From positions 1 through 29,624 of the IMG/VR virus record IMGVR_UViG_3300032605_000095: DNA of 29,624 nt; one strand, written 5' to 3'. Positions 7,276 through 16,500 of the stretch are shown one piece after another. The notes below the pieces were generated by a model. The model did not search any database. It was not told where the DNA came from and saw only the letters and a list, made by a program, of their open reading frames with translations. The translations under genes and the position numbers were made by a program. How positions within the stretch are numbered: the first letter of the stretch is position 1; the number at the start of each line of letters is the position of its first letter. This DNA comes from a virus.

Positions 7276-7289
7276 ACAGCCGATAAATA
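7268..7289 (+). promoter_or_regulatory. Late promoter 1 for the tail gene cluster
   Basis: CATATTAT (7268-7275), six bases ending in GCC, then GATAAATA (7282-7289). GATAAATA differs from the T4 late promoter TATAAATA only at its first base. The same box, spacing and GCC recur at 13490-13511. With T4-like geometry the start of transcription falls about six bases past the box, at the A of the ATG at 7295. The nearby gp55 homologue is the expected reader. Confidence 0.7.
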
Positions 7290-7294
7290 CTTGT

Positions 7295-8302
7295 ATGCCA
7301 GTGCTACCTAACCAACCTCTAAATAATGCAGTAAACCAAAGCCAGGGTTTACTAACTCAGATTGGCCAAAGCGTCCTTAATTCAGTTGAGGGACAAGTTG
7401 GTTACAATCCTACAGCCAGTAGACAAAATGTCAATGACATGTTTGCATATAGTACATCAAATCCCGGCGGTTCCAGAACAGTAGGACCACAGGTGGTAGT
7501 TAACTACCCGCAGGCAAACTATGATTGGCGTGTGCGTATTACACTTCCGCCAAACAGCAAGTACTTCTACAATGATCCAACTAATAATTTACTATCGCCG
7601 CTACGCACAGAAACTAATAATGGTGTAACCAGCGCAGTGGCACAGGGAATGAACAGCTTATTTGGCCCAGCAGGACAAACCCGTGTTGGTGTAATTTTTC
7701 CATATACCCCATCAATCTCAGTTACACACGTAGCAAACTATTCTGCACAAAAATTACTACACAATAACTATGCCCAGTACTTCTATGATAACTCAGAAGT
7801 GCAACCAATTACAATCACAGGCGACTTTACAGTACAGAACGTAAATGAAGGTCAGTACTTATTGGCAACAATTTACTTTTTTAGATCATTGACAAAAATG
7901 TTCTTTGGTGCAGATCCACTAGCAGGTAATCCGCCACCGATTGTATACTTAAACGGATATGGTCAATACTACTTGCCCAACGTGCCTTGCGTGGTAACAA
8001 GTTTTAATCATGCTATGCCAACTGACAGCGATTATATGGATATTCCAGAACCTGGCGTAACGTATAATCCTTTTGTAACCAATCCTGTATTGAATAGTAC
8101 TAGATTACCAACAACCAGCACAATAACATTAACAGTTCAACCTGTGTACAGTCGCCTGGCACAGAGCCAGAGATTTAGTTTACAAGATTTTGCCAAAGGT
8201 GCATTGATTAATAGTGCAGGCTCGGGCAACCCAGGAAGTGCATTTGGTGCTACACAACAAGCCAGCAATGGCGGAGTAGCTGGGCCTGGAGGATTCTTAT
8301 AA
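7295..8302 (+). CDS. Baseplate tail-tube cap/initiator protein (gp48/gp54-like)
   Basis: A 335-residue structural protein, within the size range of T4 gp48 and gp54 (364 and 320). Conserved-looking segments are FPYTPSISVTHVANY (135-149), HNNYAQYFYDNSEV (156-169), FFRSLTKMFFG (195-205) and PPPIVYLNGYG (213-223), a pattern I recognise from baseplate proteins that join the tail tube to the hub in T4-like environmental phages. It would sit on top of the hub and start tube assembly. I cannot decide between gp48 and gp54. The ATG at 7295 has no ribosome binding site and lies five bases past the late promoter box; the next in-frame ATG is residue 49 (7439), also without a good site. It overlaps the next gene as TAATG. 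Confidence 0.7.
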   Translation: MPVLPNQPLNNAVNQSQGLLTQIGQSVLNSVEGQVGYNPTASRQNVNDMFAYSTSNPGGSRTVGPQVVVNYPQANYDWRVRITLPPNSKYFYNDPTNNLLSPLRTETNNGVTSAVAQGMNSLFGPAGQTRVGVIFPYTPSISVTHVANYSAQKLLHNNYAQYFYDNSEVQPITITGDFTVQNVNEGQYLLATIYFFRSLTKMFFGADPLAGNPPPIVYLNGYGQYYLPNVPCVVTSFNHAMPTDSDYMDIPEPGVTYNPFVTNPVLNSTRLPTTSTITLTVQPVYSRLAQSQRFSLQDFAKGALINSAGSGNPGSAFGATQQASNGGVAGPGGFL

Positions 8303-8601
8303 TGGCAACATACGCAACAACTAGTCCTTATCGTAATACCCCTGTATGGGGACCGTTCCTTGACATTTGGAAAGGAATTGTATTCCCATCGGACGTAAGC
8401 GATGCGCTATATCAAATTGACCCACCGTACAATCTACGTCCGGATTTGTTAGCATACGATATGTACCAAGATAGTAATCTGTGGTGGTTATTTGCAGTAC
8501 GCAACCCAAATACACTGGTAGATCCGTTATTTGATTTTGTGGCACCAACTATTATATATGTTCCATCAATGTCAGTGGTAAAAGCAACCTTAGGATTGTA
8601 A
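8302..8601 (+). CDS. 53: Baseplate wedge protein gp53-like
   Basis: A 99-residue protein with LRPDLLAYDMYQDSNLWWLFAVRNPN (about 46-71) followed by DPLFDF and a terminal IIYVPS strand. This is the pattern of the gp53 wedge family and related LysM-like small baseplate proteins, in which a Trp-Trp pair follows a DxxxYxDS turn. T4 gp53 (196 residues) is longer, so this is the compact version. It connects wedges to each other or to the hub. The start overlaps the previous stop (TAATG), with GGAGG at 8288-8292 as a strong ribosome binding site. Confidence 0.7.
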   Translation: MATYATTSPYRNTPVWGPFLDIWKGIVFPSDVSDALYQIDPPYNLRPDLLAYDMYQDSNLWWLFAVRNPNTLVDPLFDFVAPTIIYVPSMSVVKATLGL

Positions 8602-8604
8602 CCA

Positions 8605-11025
8605 ATGGCAGATCCAACCCCAATTTTTTCAGCTGACCAAGTTAATCAAGATTTAACTGGTGTTGTGGCCGCAGGTGTAACAGCGCCTATCGCTGGTGCA
8701 GCAAATTCAGCATTATCCAGCGGAGTTACTGCATTGGCTGGATCGGTGTCTGGACCAATTGGCGGCGCATTAGCAGGTGCGTTAAGCGGGGCATTGTCTG
8801 GTGGCCTAAGCGGCGGATTAAACGGTGCACTCAGTGGAGCATTGGCAGGACTTCTTGGTAGCGTTATCAAAGCTCCAGTGGCAGGATCTGCGATTCCAAA
8901 TCCAATGCATCAATATGCTAGTTGGACCTATGCAACAAGTTTATGGTGGTTAGACATCAATGATTACAATGCATTAATTGATAGCGGCGATGCTGGTACA
9001 GGTACAACTACACCGTTATTAAATAGTTATGTAATTGCTGAAGACAGTGGACTATACCCAGACCGTAGATTGCCAACGCAACGGGGCCTAAACTATAATA
9101 TTCAAACAATAGATTTTAATACTGTAGTAGGACTAAACTCTACTAGTAAAAGTAGCAACATGACAGACGGTACATTAACTATAGCAGAACCGTATGGCGT
9201 TACTTTATTAGACACGCTAGTAAAAGCAGACACAGTACTAAACCCTTCAGGCAAATCAAATTATCTTCAGCAACCTTATATGTTGCAAATAGATTTTGTT
9301 GGATACGACGATGCAGGGAATCAAGTACCTGCAAGCCAAACCAGCATATACAGAAAACGTTTTCCGATTAATATTCGAGAATTTAAAATACAAGTATCTA
9401 ACCGCGGCGCCGAATACGCACTTGCATTTACTGCCGCAGGACACGAAGCACACGCAGACGAAGTTGCTAAGATTCCCAAAAATATAACAGTAATCGCAAA
9501 AACAGTAGGTGAATTTTTTGATGCAACATTACCTAATTCATTTACTAGTCAATTGAATAAATTTTTACAACAAGAAGTAACTGATAAAAAAGCTGAATCT
9601 GCTCACAGTTATAAATTTGACATAGACTCGTCTATTGCCTCTAGTAAAATTGTTTATGACAAACAAATGAGCCTGAGCCAGGCCAACCCAAACGCTAGTT
9701 CAATTGACTTGTCAACTGGAAACTTTAGTATTGCATCGGGTACGTCAATACAGGAAATTATTAATAAAGTATTAATACAATCAGACTACCTGATAGGACA
9801 GCTTGGATTAGATTTACAAAGCTCAACACCAGACCAAGTACAAACGTCAATGACGCAAGTACTAAACACTTATAAAACGGTAGTTCAGACTACCTATGCA
9901 GGAACAAGTGCTGCTGGGGTAACAACCAATGGAGTATTTGATTCTATCAGAAACATATATCCCAAGGTATACACCTACAACATACACCAATATAGTGTAT
10001 ACGACGCAAAGCATCCAGCAGCACCATTATTGACAGACAGTAGACCATATACGTCAAAAGCATACAGCTATATATACACTGGACACAACATTGATATCCT
10101 AGATCTCAATATTCACTTTGACGCAACATTCTTTACAGCGGTAAATGCGTATACTTCATCTGTTGCTGCAACGCAACCTACTGCCAGTACTGGGCTAGAT
10201 ACTGTATTAGCTAGTGGGCCCGCAATATCGTTAAGTTCTGCACTGATGGGAGCATTAAATTTGATTCCAAACTTTGGATCAATACAAAATCTCACACCAT
10301 TGCGATACAAAAATATTGTAAACGATCAACGCGATAATACTGGTATGAACATTATTGCTAATCCGGCTGCACAAACAACAGCGAACTTGATGAGAAGTGT
10401 ATATAGTGAATTACAGGGCGATATGCAGAATCTCGAGTTAACTATTGTTGGTGATCCTACGCTACTTAAACAGGACGATTGGCTATATAGTCCAAGCCCA
10501 ACAACAAGTACTAACTGGTTGGCAGAAATATCTCAATCAGATTTTGCACAACAATATGGACATATTAAAATGGACAATGGTGACTTAATTGCATCTGTTA
10601 CAATTAATACACCAGTGGATATAGATATAGATCAGACCAACAAAGGATTAATGACACCAACAATTGGTACAGTACCTAGTTTGTTCAGCGGGCAGTATAT
10701 TATAAAAACAATTAAAAACACGTTCACTGGCGGCACATTTACACAAGTATTAAGTATGATACGATTATCAAACGATGCACTTGTTGCTGCCGGCGGAGCT
10801 CCAAATACTGGACGTGGCGCAGTTGGTACAAGTCAACTAGCACAAGGCCTAGTCAATAGTGCGGTGCAAACATTGGGCGGACTAGTAAATACTGGACTAG
10901 GCGCAGTTGCTACAGCAGCAAGCGATTTATATAATTCAGCAACAGGCAACAACGGACAAGCAACACTTAACTCATCTGGCGCAGTAGATTCAGCATACGA
11001 CGCCACTAGATGGGGCGAAGGTTAA
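8605..11025 (+). CDS. Large baseplate hub-like structural protein with glycine-zipper N-terminus
   Basis: An 806-residue protein. Residues 51-86 are almost purely Gly, Ala, Ser and Leu in a repeated GALSG/GGLSG pattern, a glycine-zipper likely to form membrane-inserting or tightly packed helices. The next region (about 100-280) is rich in strands, with SWTYATSLWWL and YRKRFPINIREFKIQVSNRG. A C-terminal domain at about 612-715 starts at IVGDPTLLKQDDWLY and ends with FSGQYIIKTIKNTFTGGTFTQVLSMIR, which resembles hub proteins of the gp27 type. The end is again Gly/Ala-rich. It lies between gp53 and gp5, so a hub or spike-anchoring role is likely. Not firmly matched to one T4 gene. Ribosome binding site AGGA at 8592-8595. 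Confidence 0.6.
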   Translation: MADPTPIFSADQVNQDLTGVVAAGVTAPIAGAANSALSSGVTALAGSVSGPIGGALAGALSGALSGGLSGGLNGALSGALAGLLGSVIKAPVAGSAIPNPMHQYASWTYATSLWWLDINDYNALIDSGDAGTGTTTPLLNSYVIAEDSGLYPDRRLPTQRGLNYNIQTIDFNTVVGLNSTSKSSNMTDGTLTIAEPYGVTLLDTLVKADTVLNPSGKSNYLQQPYMLQIDFVGYDDAGNQVPASQTSIYRKRFPINIREFKIQVSNRGAEYALAFTAAGHEAHADEVAKIPKNITVIAKTVGEFFDATLPNSFTSQLNKFLQQEVTDKKAESAHSYKFDIDSSIASSKIVYDKQMSLSQANPNASSIDLSTGNFSIASGTSIQEIINKVLIQSDYLIGQLGLDLQSSTPDQVQTSMTQVLNTYKTVVQTTYAGTSAAGVTTNGVFDSIRNIYPKVYTYNIHQYSVYDAKHPAAPLLTDSRPYTSKAYSYIYTGHNIDILDLNIHFDATFFTAVNAYTSSVAATQPTASTGLDTVLASGPAISLSSALMGALNLIPNFGSIQNLTPLRYKNIVNDQRDNTGMNIIANPAAQTTANLMRSVYSELQGDMQNLELTIVGDPTLLKQDDWLYSPSPTTSTNWLAEISQSDFAQQYGHIKMDNGDLIASVTINTPVDIDIDQTNKGLMTPTIGTVPSLFSGQYIIKTIKNTFTGGTFTQVLSMIRLSNDALVAAGGAPNTGRGAVGTSQLAQGLVNSAVQTLGGLVNTGLGAVATAASDLYNSATGNNGQATLNSSGAVDSAYDATRWGEG

Positions 11026-11041
11026 AGGAAAAATTCAATAA

Positions 11042-12448
11042 ATGGCAACAGGTCAATTTAGACGCTCGGGCGCAGATCCAGCTAGTAAAGCGGATAGTAA
11101 AAACACAGAATCCACAGTAGACTCTGGCCCCTATGAAGCGGTTGTAGTTTCTCACGTGGTTGGTACACGTATGGGCCAGTTAATGGTGTACATTCCGGAC
11201 TTTGGTGGAGAAAAAACAGACCCAAACAATCAAATTCCTGTAAGCTATTGTAGTCCATACTATGGAACAACCTATAACACAGACTCGCAAGATTCAAGTG
11301 ACACAGCACCCGACGCACAATTTATCACAGGTCAGAGTTATGGCATGTGGATGGTACCTCCCGACATTGGTAATAAAGTTTTAGTGGTATTTGCTGCAGG
11401 GGATAGAAAGCGTGGCTATTGGATTGGATGTATCTATGATAGTATGAGCCACCATATGGTTCCCGGGTTAGCTCGTAATATCAGTTCAGACAAAAGTAAA
11501 ACACTACCGCCAAATCCAGCAGACACACTAACTCCTGCACTTAACAGTAAGAGTGTTAGTCCGGTAGTAGAAGCATACACTGGTGATTCATCTAGTTTTA
11601 CTCCAGATGGAATTACAAGCACACCGCGCTATGTACATGAGTACCAAAATATTATTTTAGTTGGACAGGGATTAGATCAAGACTTAGTACGCGGTGCAAT
11701 TAGTTCTAGTAGTTTACGTGAATCGCCTAGTAATGTATACGGTATTAGTACTCCTGGGCGTTCAATGACCGGGAACAATCCGCAGGTTAGTGCTGCGCCT
11801 GGCGAAAATGCAAAACAAGCAGTTATAGCACGTCAGGGCGGCCATAGTTTTGTAATGGATGACGGTGATGTTTCTGGAGTAGACAGATTAATCAGATTAC
11901 GATCAAGTGGTGGTCATCAGATTTTAATGAATGACACAGAAGGTATTTTTTACATAGCTAGTGCCAGTGGTAATCAATGGATAGAGTTTGGATCCAACGG
12001 ACAAATCAACATATTTGCAGATACAGGTTTTAATGTCAGAACAAAAGGCGATTTAAATTTACATAGTGATGCAGCATTAAACATCAACAGCAATGATACT
12101 GTAAACATTAGTGGTGCAAAGGGTGTTAAAATCAGTAGTCCGCAAACTATTGATATTCAAGCATTGAGCTCGTTGACTGCAGGTACAAACGGACAAATAA
12201 AACTGTTTGGTGGCGGCGGCGCAAGTTTATTAAGCGGTGGCGGACTAAGTATGAGCTCCAATGGTCCTGCTACCATAGCCGGCCAATCAATTAACCTGGG
12301 CGGCGGGTCAGGCAATCCCCCATCTGCTACCATGCCAACTATGAATAGCTTACCAGATGTTTCGTTTAATGGCACAAACTGGACAGCGTCGGGATCAATC
12401 AGTAGTATTTGTACCATTGCTCCGGCACACGAACCTTGGAAAAGATAA
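11042..12448 (+). CDS. 5: gp5-like baseplate central spike without lysozyme domain
   Basis: A 468-residue spike protein. The N-terminal OB-fold region (about 30-130) contains VVVSHVVGTRMGQLMVYIPDFGG and a MVPPDIGNKVLVVFAAGDRKRGYWIG strand set typical of gp5/VgrG. A middle linker follows, and from about residue 300 short repeats (GNQWIEFGSNGQINIFADTG, then DLNLHSDAALNINSNDTVNI) form the triple-stranded beta helix of the needle. T4 gp5 (575 residues) has a lysozyme inserted between OB-fold and helix. Here there is no lysozyme in that place, and the following gene supplies a cell-wall-hydrolase-like protein. AAGGAA at 11025-11030 is the ribosome binding site. It ends TAATG over the next start. 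Confidence 0.85.
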   Translation: MATGQFRRSGADPASKADSKNTESTVDSGPYEAVVVSHVVGTRMGQLMVYIPDFGGEKTDPNNQIPVSYCSPYYGTTYNTDSQDSSDTAPDAQFITGQSYGMWMVPPDIGNKVLVVFAAGDRKRGYWIGCIYDSMSHHMVPGLARNISSDKSKTLPPNPADTLTPALNSKSVSPVVEAYTGDSSSFTPDGITSTPRYVHEYQNIILVGQGLDQDLVRGAISSSSLRESPSNVYGISTPGRSMTGNNPQVSAAPGENAKQAVIARQGGHSFVMDDGDVSGVDRLIRLRSSGGHQILMNDTEGIFYIASASGNQWIEFGSNGQINIFADTGFNVRTKGDLNLHSDAALNINSNDTVNISGAKGVKISSPQTIDIQALSSLTAGTNGQIKLFGGGGASLLSGGGLSMSSNGPATIAGQSINLGGGSGNPPSATMPTMNSLPDVSFNGTNWTASGSISSICTIAPAHEPWKR

Positions 12449-13098
12449 TGGATGCAGGAATAGCCGCTTCTCTTGGGCAACCAATTGTTAATGCACTACC
12501 AACCAGTTTACTTGGTATTGCGGCCGCCACTACCTCTGCAGCACCAAGTTGGGCTACCATTGGTATTCTAACACCTACACAGATACAAAATTTACAAGCA
12601 CAAATTGGGTACAGTCAAAGTAACTGGAATTATAATTTAATTGGCGCAGGCAACGCACTTGGTCGTTATCAATTTACACCAGCTCTATTAGAATCATACG
12701 GACTGATTGCATTTGGATCCAATGCCGCATATGGCACTGATTGCGTAAACTATCGTCATTGCTGGCGCCCAACGTATGTAAACAAAGGATTAAATGTTTA
12801 CGAAAACTATTTTTATAATATTACTAGTCTAAACGGATTCTTAACAACCACTGTGGCACAAGATCATTTAGCATACCAGTATCTAAATGATTTATATGTT
12901 TCTGCTACACACGTGGGAGCAATAACACATGATGATACTGCTGATGTAGTAGCTGGCATGCTTTACGTATGTTGGATACTTGGCACTGGATCACGAACAA
13001 GCGGAACAGGTGCATGGGCATGGCGCTACAATAATACTGGCGCCGGTACAAATGTCTTTAATGCAGGCCGTTATGCTGTGACAGTTTTAAGTAGGTAA
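12448..13098 (+). CDS. Peptidoglycan-hydrolase-like protein (transglycosylase-type fold)
   Basis: A 216-residue protein. Its hallmark is GRYQFTPALLESYGLI (72-87), the segment that follows the active-site helix in phage transglycosylase-like domains, plus a C-terminal VVAGMLYVCWILGTGS (167-182) and NNTGAGTNVFNAGRYAV (195-211), as in phage tail-associated muralytic proteins. The usual Glu of the ES motif before this segment is not present: the equivalent stretch reads IGYSQSNWNYNLIGAG. It directly follows the lysozyme-less gp5 and probably replaces the missing lysozyme, or is a structural remnant. ATG 12448 overlaps the gp5 stop (TAATG) with GGAAAAG just upstream; the frame is open further up to 12409 but inside gp5. 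Confidence 0.6.
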   Translation: MDAGIAASLGQPIVNALPTSLLGIAAATTSAAPSWATIGILTPTQIQNLQAQIGYSQSNWNYNLIGAGNALGRYQFTPALLESYGLIAFGSNAAYGTDCVNYRHCWRPTYVNKGLNVYENYFYNITSLNGFLTTTVAQDHLAYQYLNDLYVSATHVGAITHDDTADVVAGMLYVCWILGTGSRTSGTGAWAWRYNNTGAGTNVFNAGRYAVTVLSR

Positions 13099-13112
13099 AT
13101 ATTAATATGGCA
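13092..13112 (+). promoter_or_regulatory. Translation-start cassette of gp25
   Basis: TAGGTAAATATTAAT precedes ATGGCA. The TAGGT acts as a short ribosome binding site. The same 21 bases with one change lie before gp6 at 13519-13539. The stop codon of the hydrolase-like gene (13096-13098) is embedded in it. Confidence 0.55.
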
Positions 13113-13484
13113 ATAGTATATCGCGGATTTAGCACCTTAGTTAACAAAAAACGTTATAGCCTAACGGACTATGCACTGGCCAAACAAGATTTAATGAATT
13201 ACTTTAATATCCGTAAAGGATCTAAGCTAATGCAACCAAATTTTGGCACAATCATCTGGGATCAGCTGTTTGAGCCATTAAACGAAACAACTCAAGACAT
13301 TATCACGTCGGATATCAAACGAATTGTTAGTTATGATCCTAGATTAACTGTTTCTAGTATAAATGTTACACAGCAAACCAATGGATTGCAAATTCAAATA
13401 TCTCTATCGTATATCCCGTCAAATCAATCAGACACTATTCTGCTAAACTTTAATAAAAATGCATCAACTTTGACCACGAATTAA
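13107..13484 (+). CDS. 25: Baseplate wedge protein gp25-like
   Basis: A 125-residue member of the GPW/gp25 family (T4 gp25 is 132 residues). Typical features are an N-terminal YRGFSTL segment, DYALAKQDLMNYFNIRKGSKLMQPNFGTIIWDQLFEPL (about 22-59), where the family conserves a Gly-Ser/Glu-x-x-x-x-P-x-F-G turn and W, then a C-terminal sheet with VSYDPRLTVSSI. It forms the core of the wedge with gp6 and is the template for sheath attachment. It lies 8 bases after the hydrolase gene and just before gp6, with late promoter 2 between. Confidence 0.93.
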   Translation: MAIVYRGFSTLVNKKRYSLTDYALAKQDLMNYFNIRKGSKLMQPNFGTIIWDQLFEPLNETTQDIITSDIKRIVSYDPRLTVSSINVTQQTNGLQIQISLSYIPSNQSDTILLNFNKNASTLTTN

Positions 13485-13489
13485 CTGCC

Positions 13490-13511
13490 CATATTATTTT
13501 GCCGATAAATA
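13490..13511 (+). promoter_or_regulatory. Late promoter 2 (gp6 and downstream)
   Basis: CATATTAT (13490-13497), six bases ending in GCC, then GATAAATA (13504-13511), the same layout as at 7268-7289. Transcription would begin near 13517, giving a leader of about 17 bases with TAGGT before the gp6 ATG at 13534. It boosts gp6, the giant gene and those beyond. Confidence 0.72.
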
Positions 13512-13518
13512 TACAATA

Positions 13519-13539
13519 TAGGTAAACATTAATATGGCA
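13519..13539 (+). promoter_or_regulatory. Translation-start cassette of gp6
   Basis: TAGGTAAACATTAAT before ATGGCA, identical to the gp25 start region except one base (C for T). This suggests duplication or strong selection on the initiation region of two proteins needed in fixed proportion. Confidence 0.55.
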
Positions 13540-16500
13540 CAAACAACACGTCAAACAAATCTTTTAGTAAACCAGGACTGGACTAAGGTCTATCAGAGCT
13601 TTACTAATGCGGACTTCACTAGTTACGACTTTGAAACACTTCGTAACTCAATGATCAACTACCTGCAGACCTATTATCCAGAAACATTCAATGACTTCTT
13701 AGAATCAAGTGAGTACCTGGCACTGATTGATATGATTGCGTTCTTGGGTCAAAGTTTGAGTTTCCGCACAGATCTAAACGCACGTGAAAACTTTATTGAT
13801 ACAGCGCAACGTCGCGACAGTATTCTAAAATTAGCACGTATGTTGAGCTATAATCCGACCCGTACACAAAGCGCAAGCGGTCTAATTAAATTTAACAGTA
13901 TCAGTACAACAGAGAACATCACTGACAGTAACGGCAATAGTCTAGCCAATACTACCATTTATTGGAACGATTTAACCAATACCAATTGGTTAGAGCAGTT
14001 CACTACAATTTTAAATGCTACCTTGGTTACTAACCAAGCAATCGGCAAACCTGGTAACACACAGGCTATCAATGGCGTACAAACTAGTGAATACACAATT
14101 AGTTTAAATCGCAATACATTACCCCTGGCACCATTTAGTGTTAATATTCAGAATACAAAAGTTAACTTTGAAGCTGTTAGTGCAAGTACACTAGGTCAAA
14201 GTTACATATATGAGCGCGACCCAACTAACTTGGGTCAATTTAACATTCTTTACCAAAACGACAACAATGGTAATAACAGTAATAACACTGGCTTCTTCTT
14301 GTACTTTAAACAGGGAAGTATGCAGGCCACCAACTTTAAAATACAAAATGCTATTCCAAACAACTTTGTTACAGTTGCAACAAACAACATTAATAATTCC
14401 GATGGCTGGTTGTATAGCTTAAACGTAAACAATGTTCCGCAAACACTATGGACTCAAGTGCCTGCGCTACCCGGTATCAATGTTGTTTTTAACCAATCAA
14501 CAAACAAGAACTTGTACCAAGTTAATACATTAAACAATGACCAGGTCAGTTTAGTGTTCGGTGACGGCTCTTTTGCCAACATTCCGCAAGGCGCATTTAA
14601 TTTTTACTTCCGCACAAGCAATGGTCTTTCATACACTATTACTCCAGATGATTTATCAAACGTTGTAGTTGCTATTCCCTATGTTGATGCTCATGGTAAC
14701 GGACAGACTCTAACAGTTGTGGCTAGTTTACAATATACTGTAACCAATGCAACAGCTACTCAAAGTTTACAAAGTATTAAAACATACGCACCGCAAAATT
14801 ATTATACACAGAATCGTATGATCACTGGTGAAGATTATAATATCTTTCCATTAACAAACTTTACTAGTATACAAAAAATTAAAGCAGTTAACCGCACAAG
14901 TAGTGGTGTAAGTCTATATCTTGATACGCTAGATACAACCGGCAGTTTTAGTAGCACAAATATTTTTGCCGACGATGGTATATTGTATGCCAATGCTATC
15001 ACTGGGTCAGAAACATTTAGTTTCTTAACCACTAACGATATCTACTCTGCAATCTATAATGACGTTATTCCTGTATTAAGTTCTACCGGAATGACAAACT
15101 ACTACTATGCAAATTATCCACGCTATGCGCCAACGCACAGTAATGTTACTTTTGTGCAAACAGGTAATACTACATCAAGTAGTTACGGTAATTTAACCTA
15201 CAATGGTAACGTAATCAACGTGGGCAATGTTGCCAGTGGCAATTTAAAATATGTCACAACAGGATCAAGCGTAAAGTTCCTAACAAATGCCAATTCAAAT
15301 GCAACATCATTCTATTCGTCAGTTACTAACGTAGTTGGCAATTCACAAACCTACTTTGGCATGGTTGTACCAACCGGATCTATTGTAAGTTCTATTATTC
15401 CTCCAATTAAAAATGATTTAACTGGATCGGTGATTACAACTATAGCCACACAAATTCAGTCAATGGTCAACTTTGGCTTATATTTTGATCAAGTAAATCA
15501 AGTGTGGGCCAATATTCCTCCAAGTCAAATTGGTTCAAGTACCAATTGGTTATTGAAGTTTACATACAATGCCGGCTTATACAATATTCAATACAAAACA
15601 TTACAGTATAGTTTTGCTAGTGCATCTGAGACCAATTTCTACTTTGATCCAACTGTTAAAGTTTATGATTCAACAATTGGTGCTCCTGTTGCTGACTTAA
15701 TTAAAATCTTAAAGATAAACTCACACCCTGGTAATAGTACCCCGCTTGGCACAGATATTATCTGGGATATATACGATGTCATCACAGCAAACGATGGCTA
15801 TGTTAGTCGCAATGAAATTTTAGTATCGTTCCCGCAAACACAAATGACCGGCACACCAGACAATCCTGATTTATATACTACAGTTGCCAACACCGCAACA
15901 TCACGTAGCAGTCTATATTTCCAGTATAAACACAATAGCCCAAATCGTAATCGTGTTGATCCTACACCGGTTAACTTGATTGACCTATATGTATTAACAG
16001 CAGACTACACAACAAGCTATATGAATTGGATACAGGATTTAACAGGTACTCTAGTAGAGCCTGTTGCACCAACTTCAAGTAGTTTAGAAATTGCCTATAG
16101 TAAATTAGACAATTTTAAAACAGTTAGTGATAGTTTAATTTACAATCCTGCTAAATTTAAACCACTCTTTGGATCTAAAGCTGATCCTAGTTTACGTGCT
16201 CGCTTCCAGGTTGTTATTAACCCTGCAGTTAGTATTACACCTAACGAAGTTAAGAGTCAGGTTATTGCTGCGATCAACGCATACTTTAACATTGCAAACT
16301 GGGACTTTGGTGACACATTCTATTTTAGTGAATTAGCGGCATACCTACATACAAGTTTAGTTCCTACTATTGCTAGTGTGTTAATTGTGCCAGCAGACGA
16401 CAACTTGGTATTTGGTAACTACTTCCAGATTAACGCTGAACCTTGGGAAATTATTACAAGTGCAGCAACGGTCAATGACGTAGATATTATTAGCGCAGTA

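Noticed and set aside
12409-12447. Upstream start for the hydrolase-like gene
   Set aside because: It would read 13 codons inside the gp5 end in another frame; ATG 12448 with a site and TAATG overlap is more natural.
12157-12480. 107-codon minus-strand frame
   Set aside because: Antisense to the gp5 beta helix; its Pro runs mirror the Gly codons of the sense strand.
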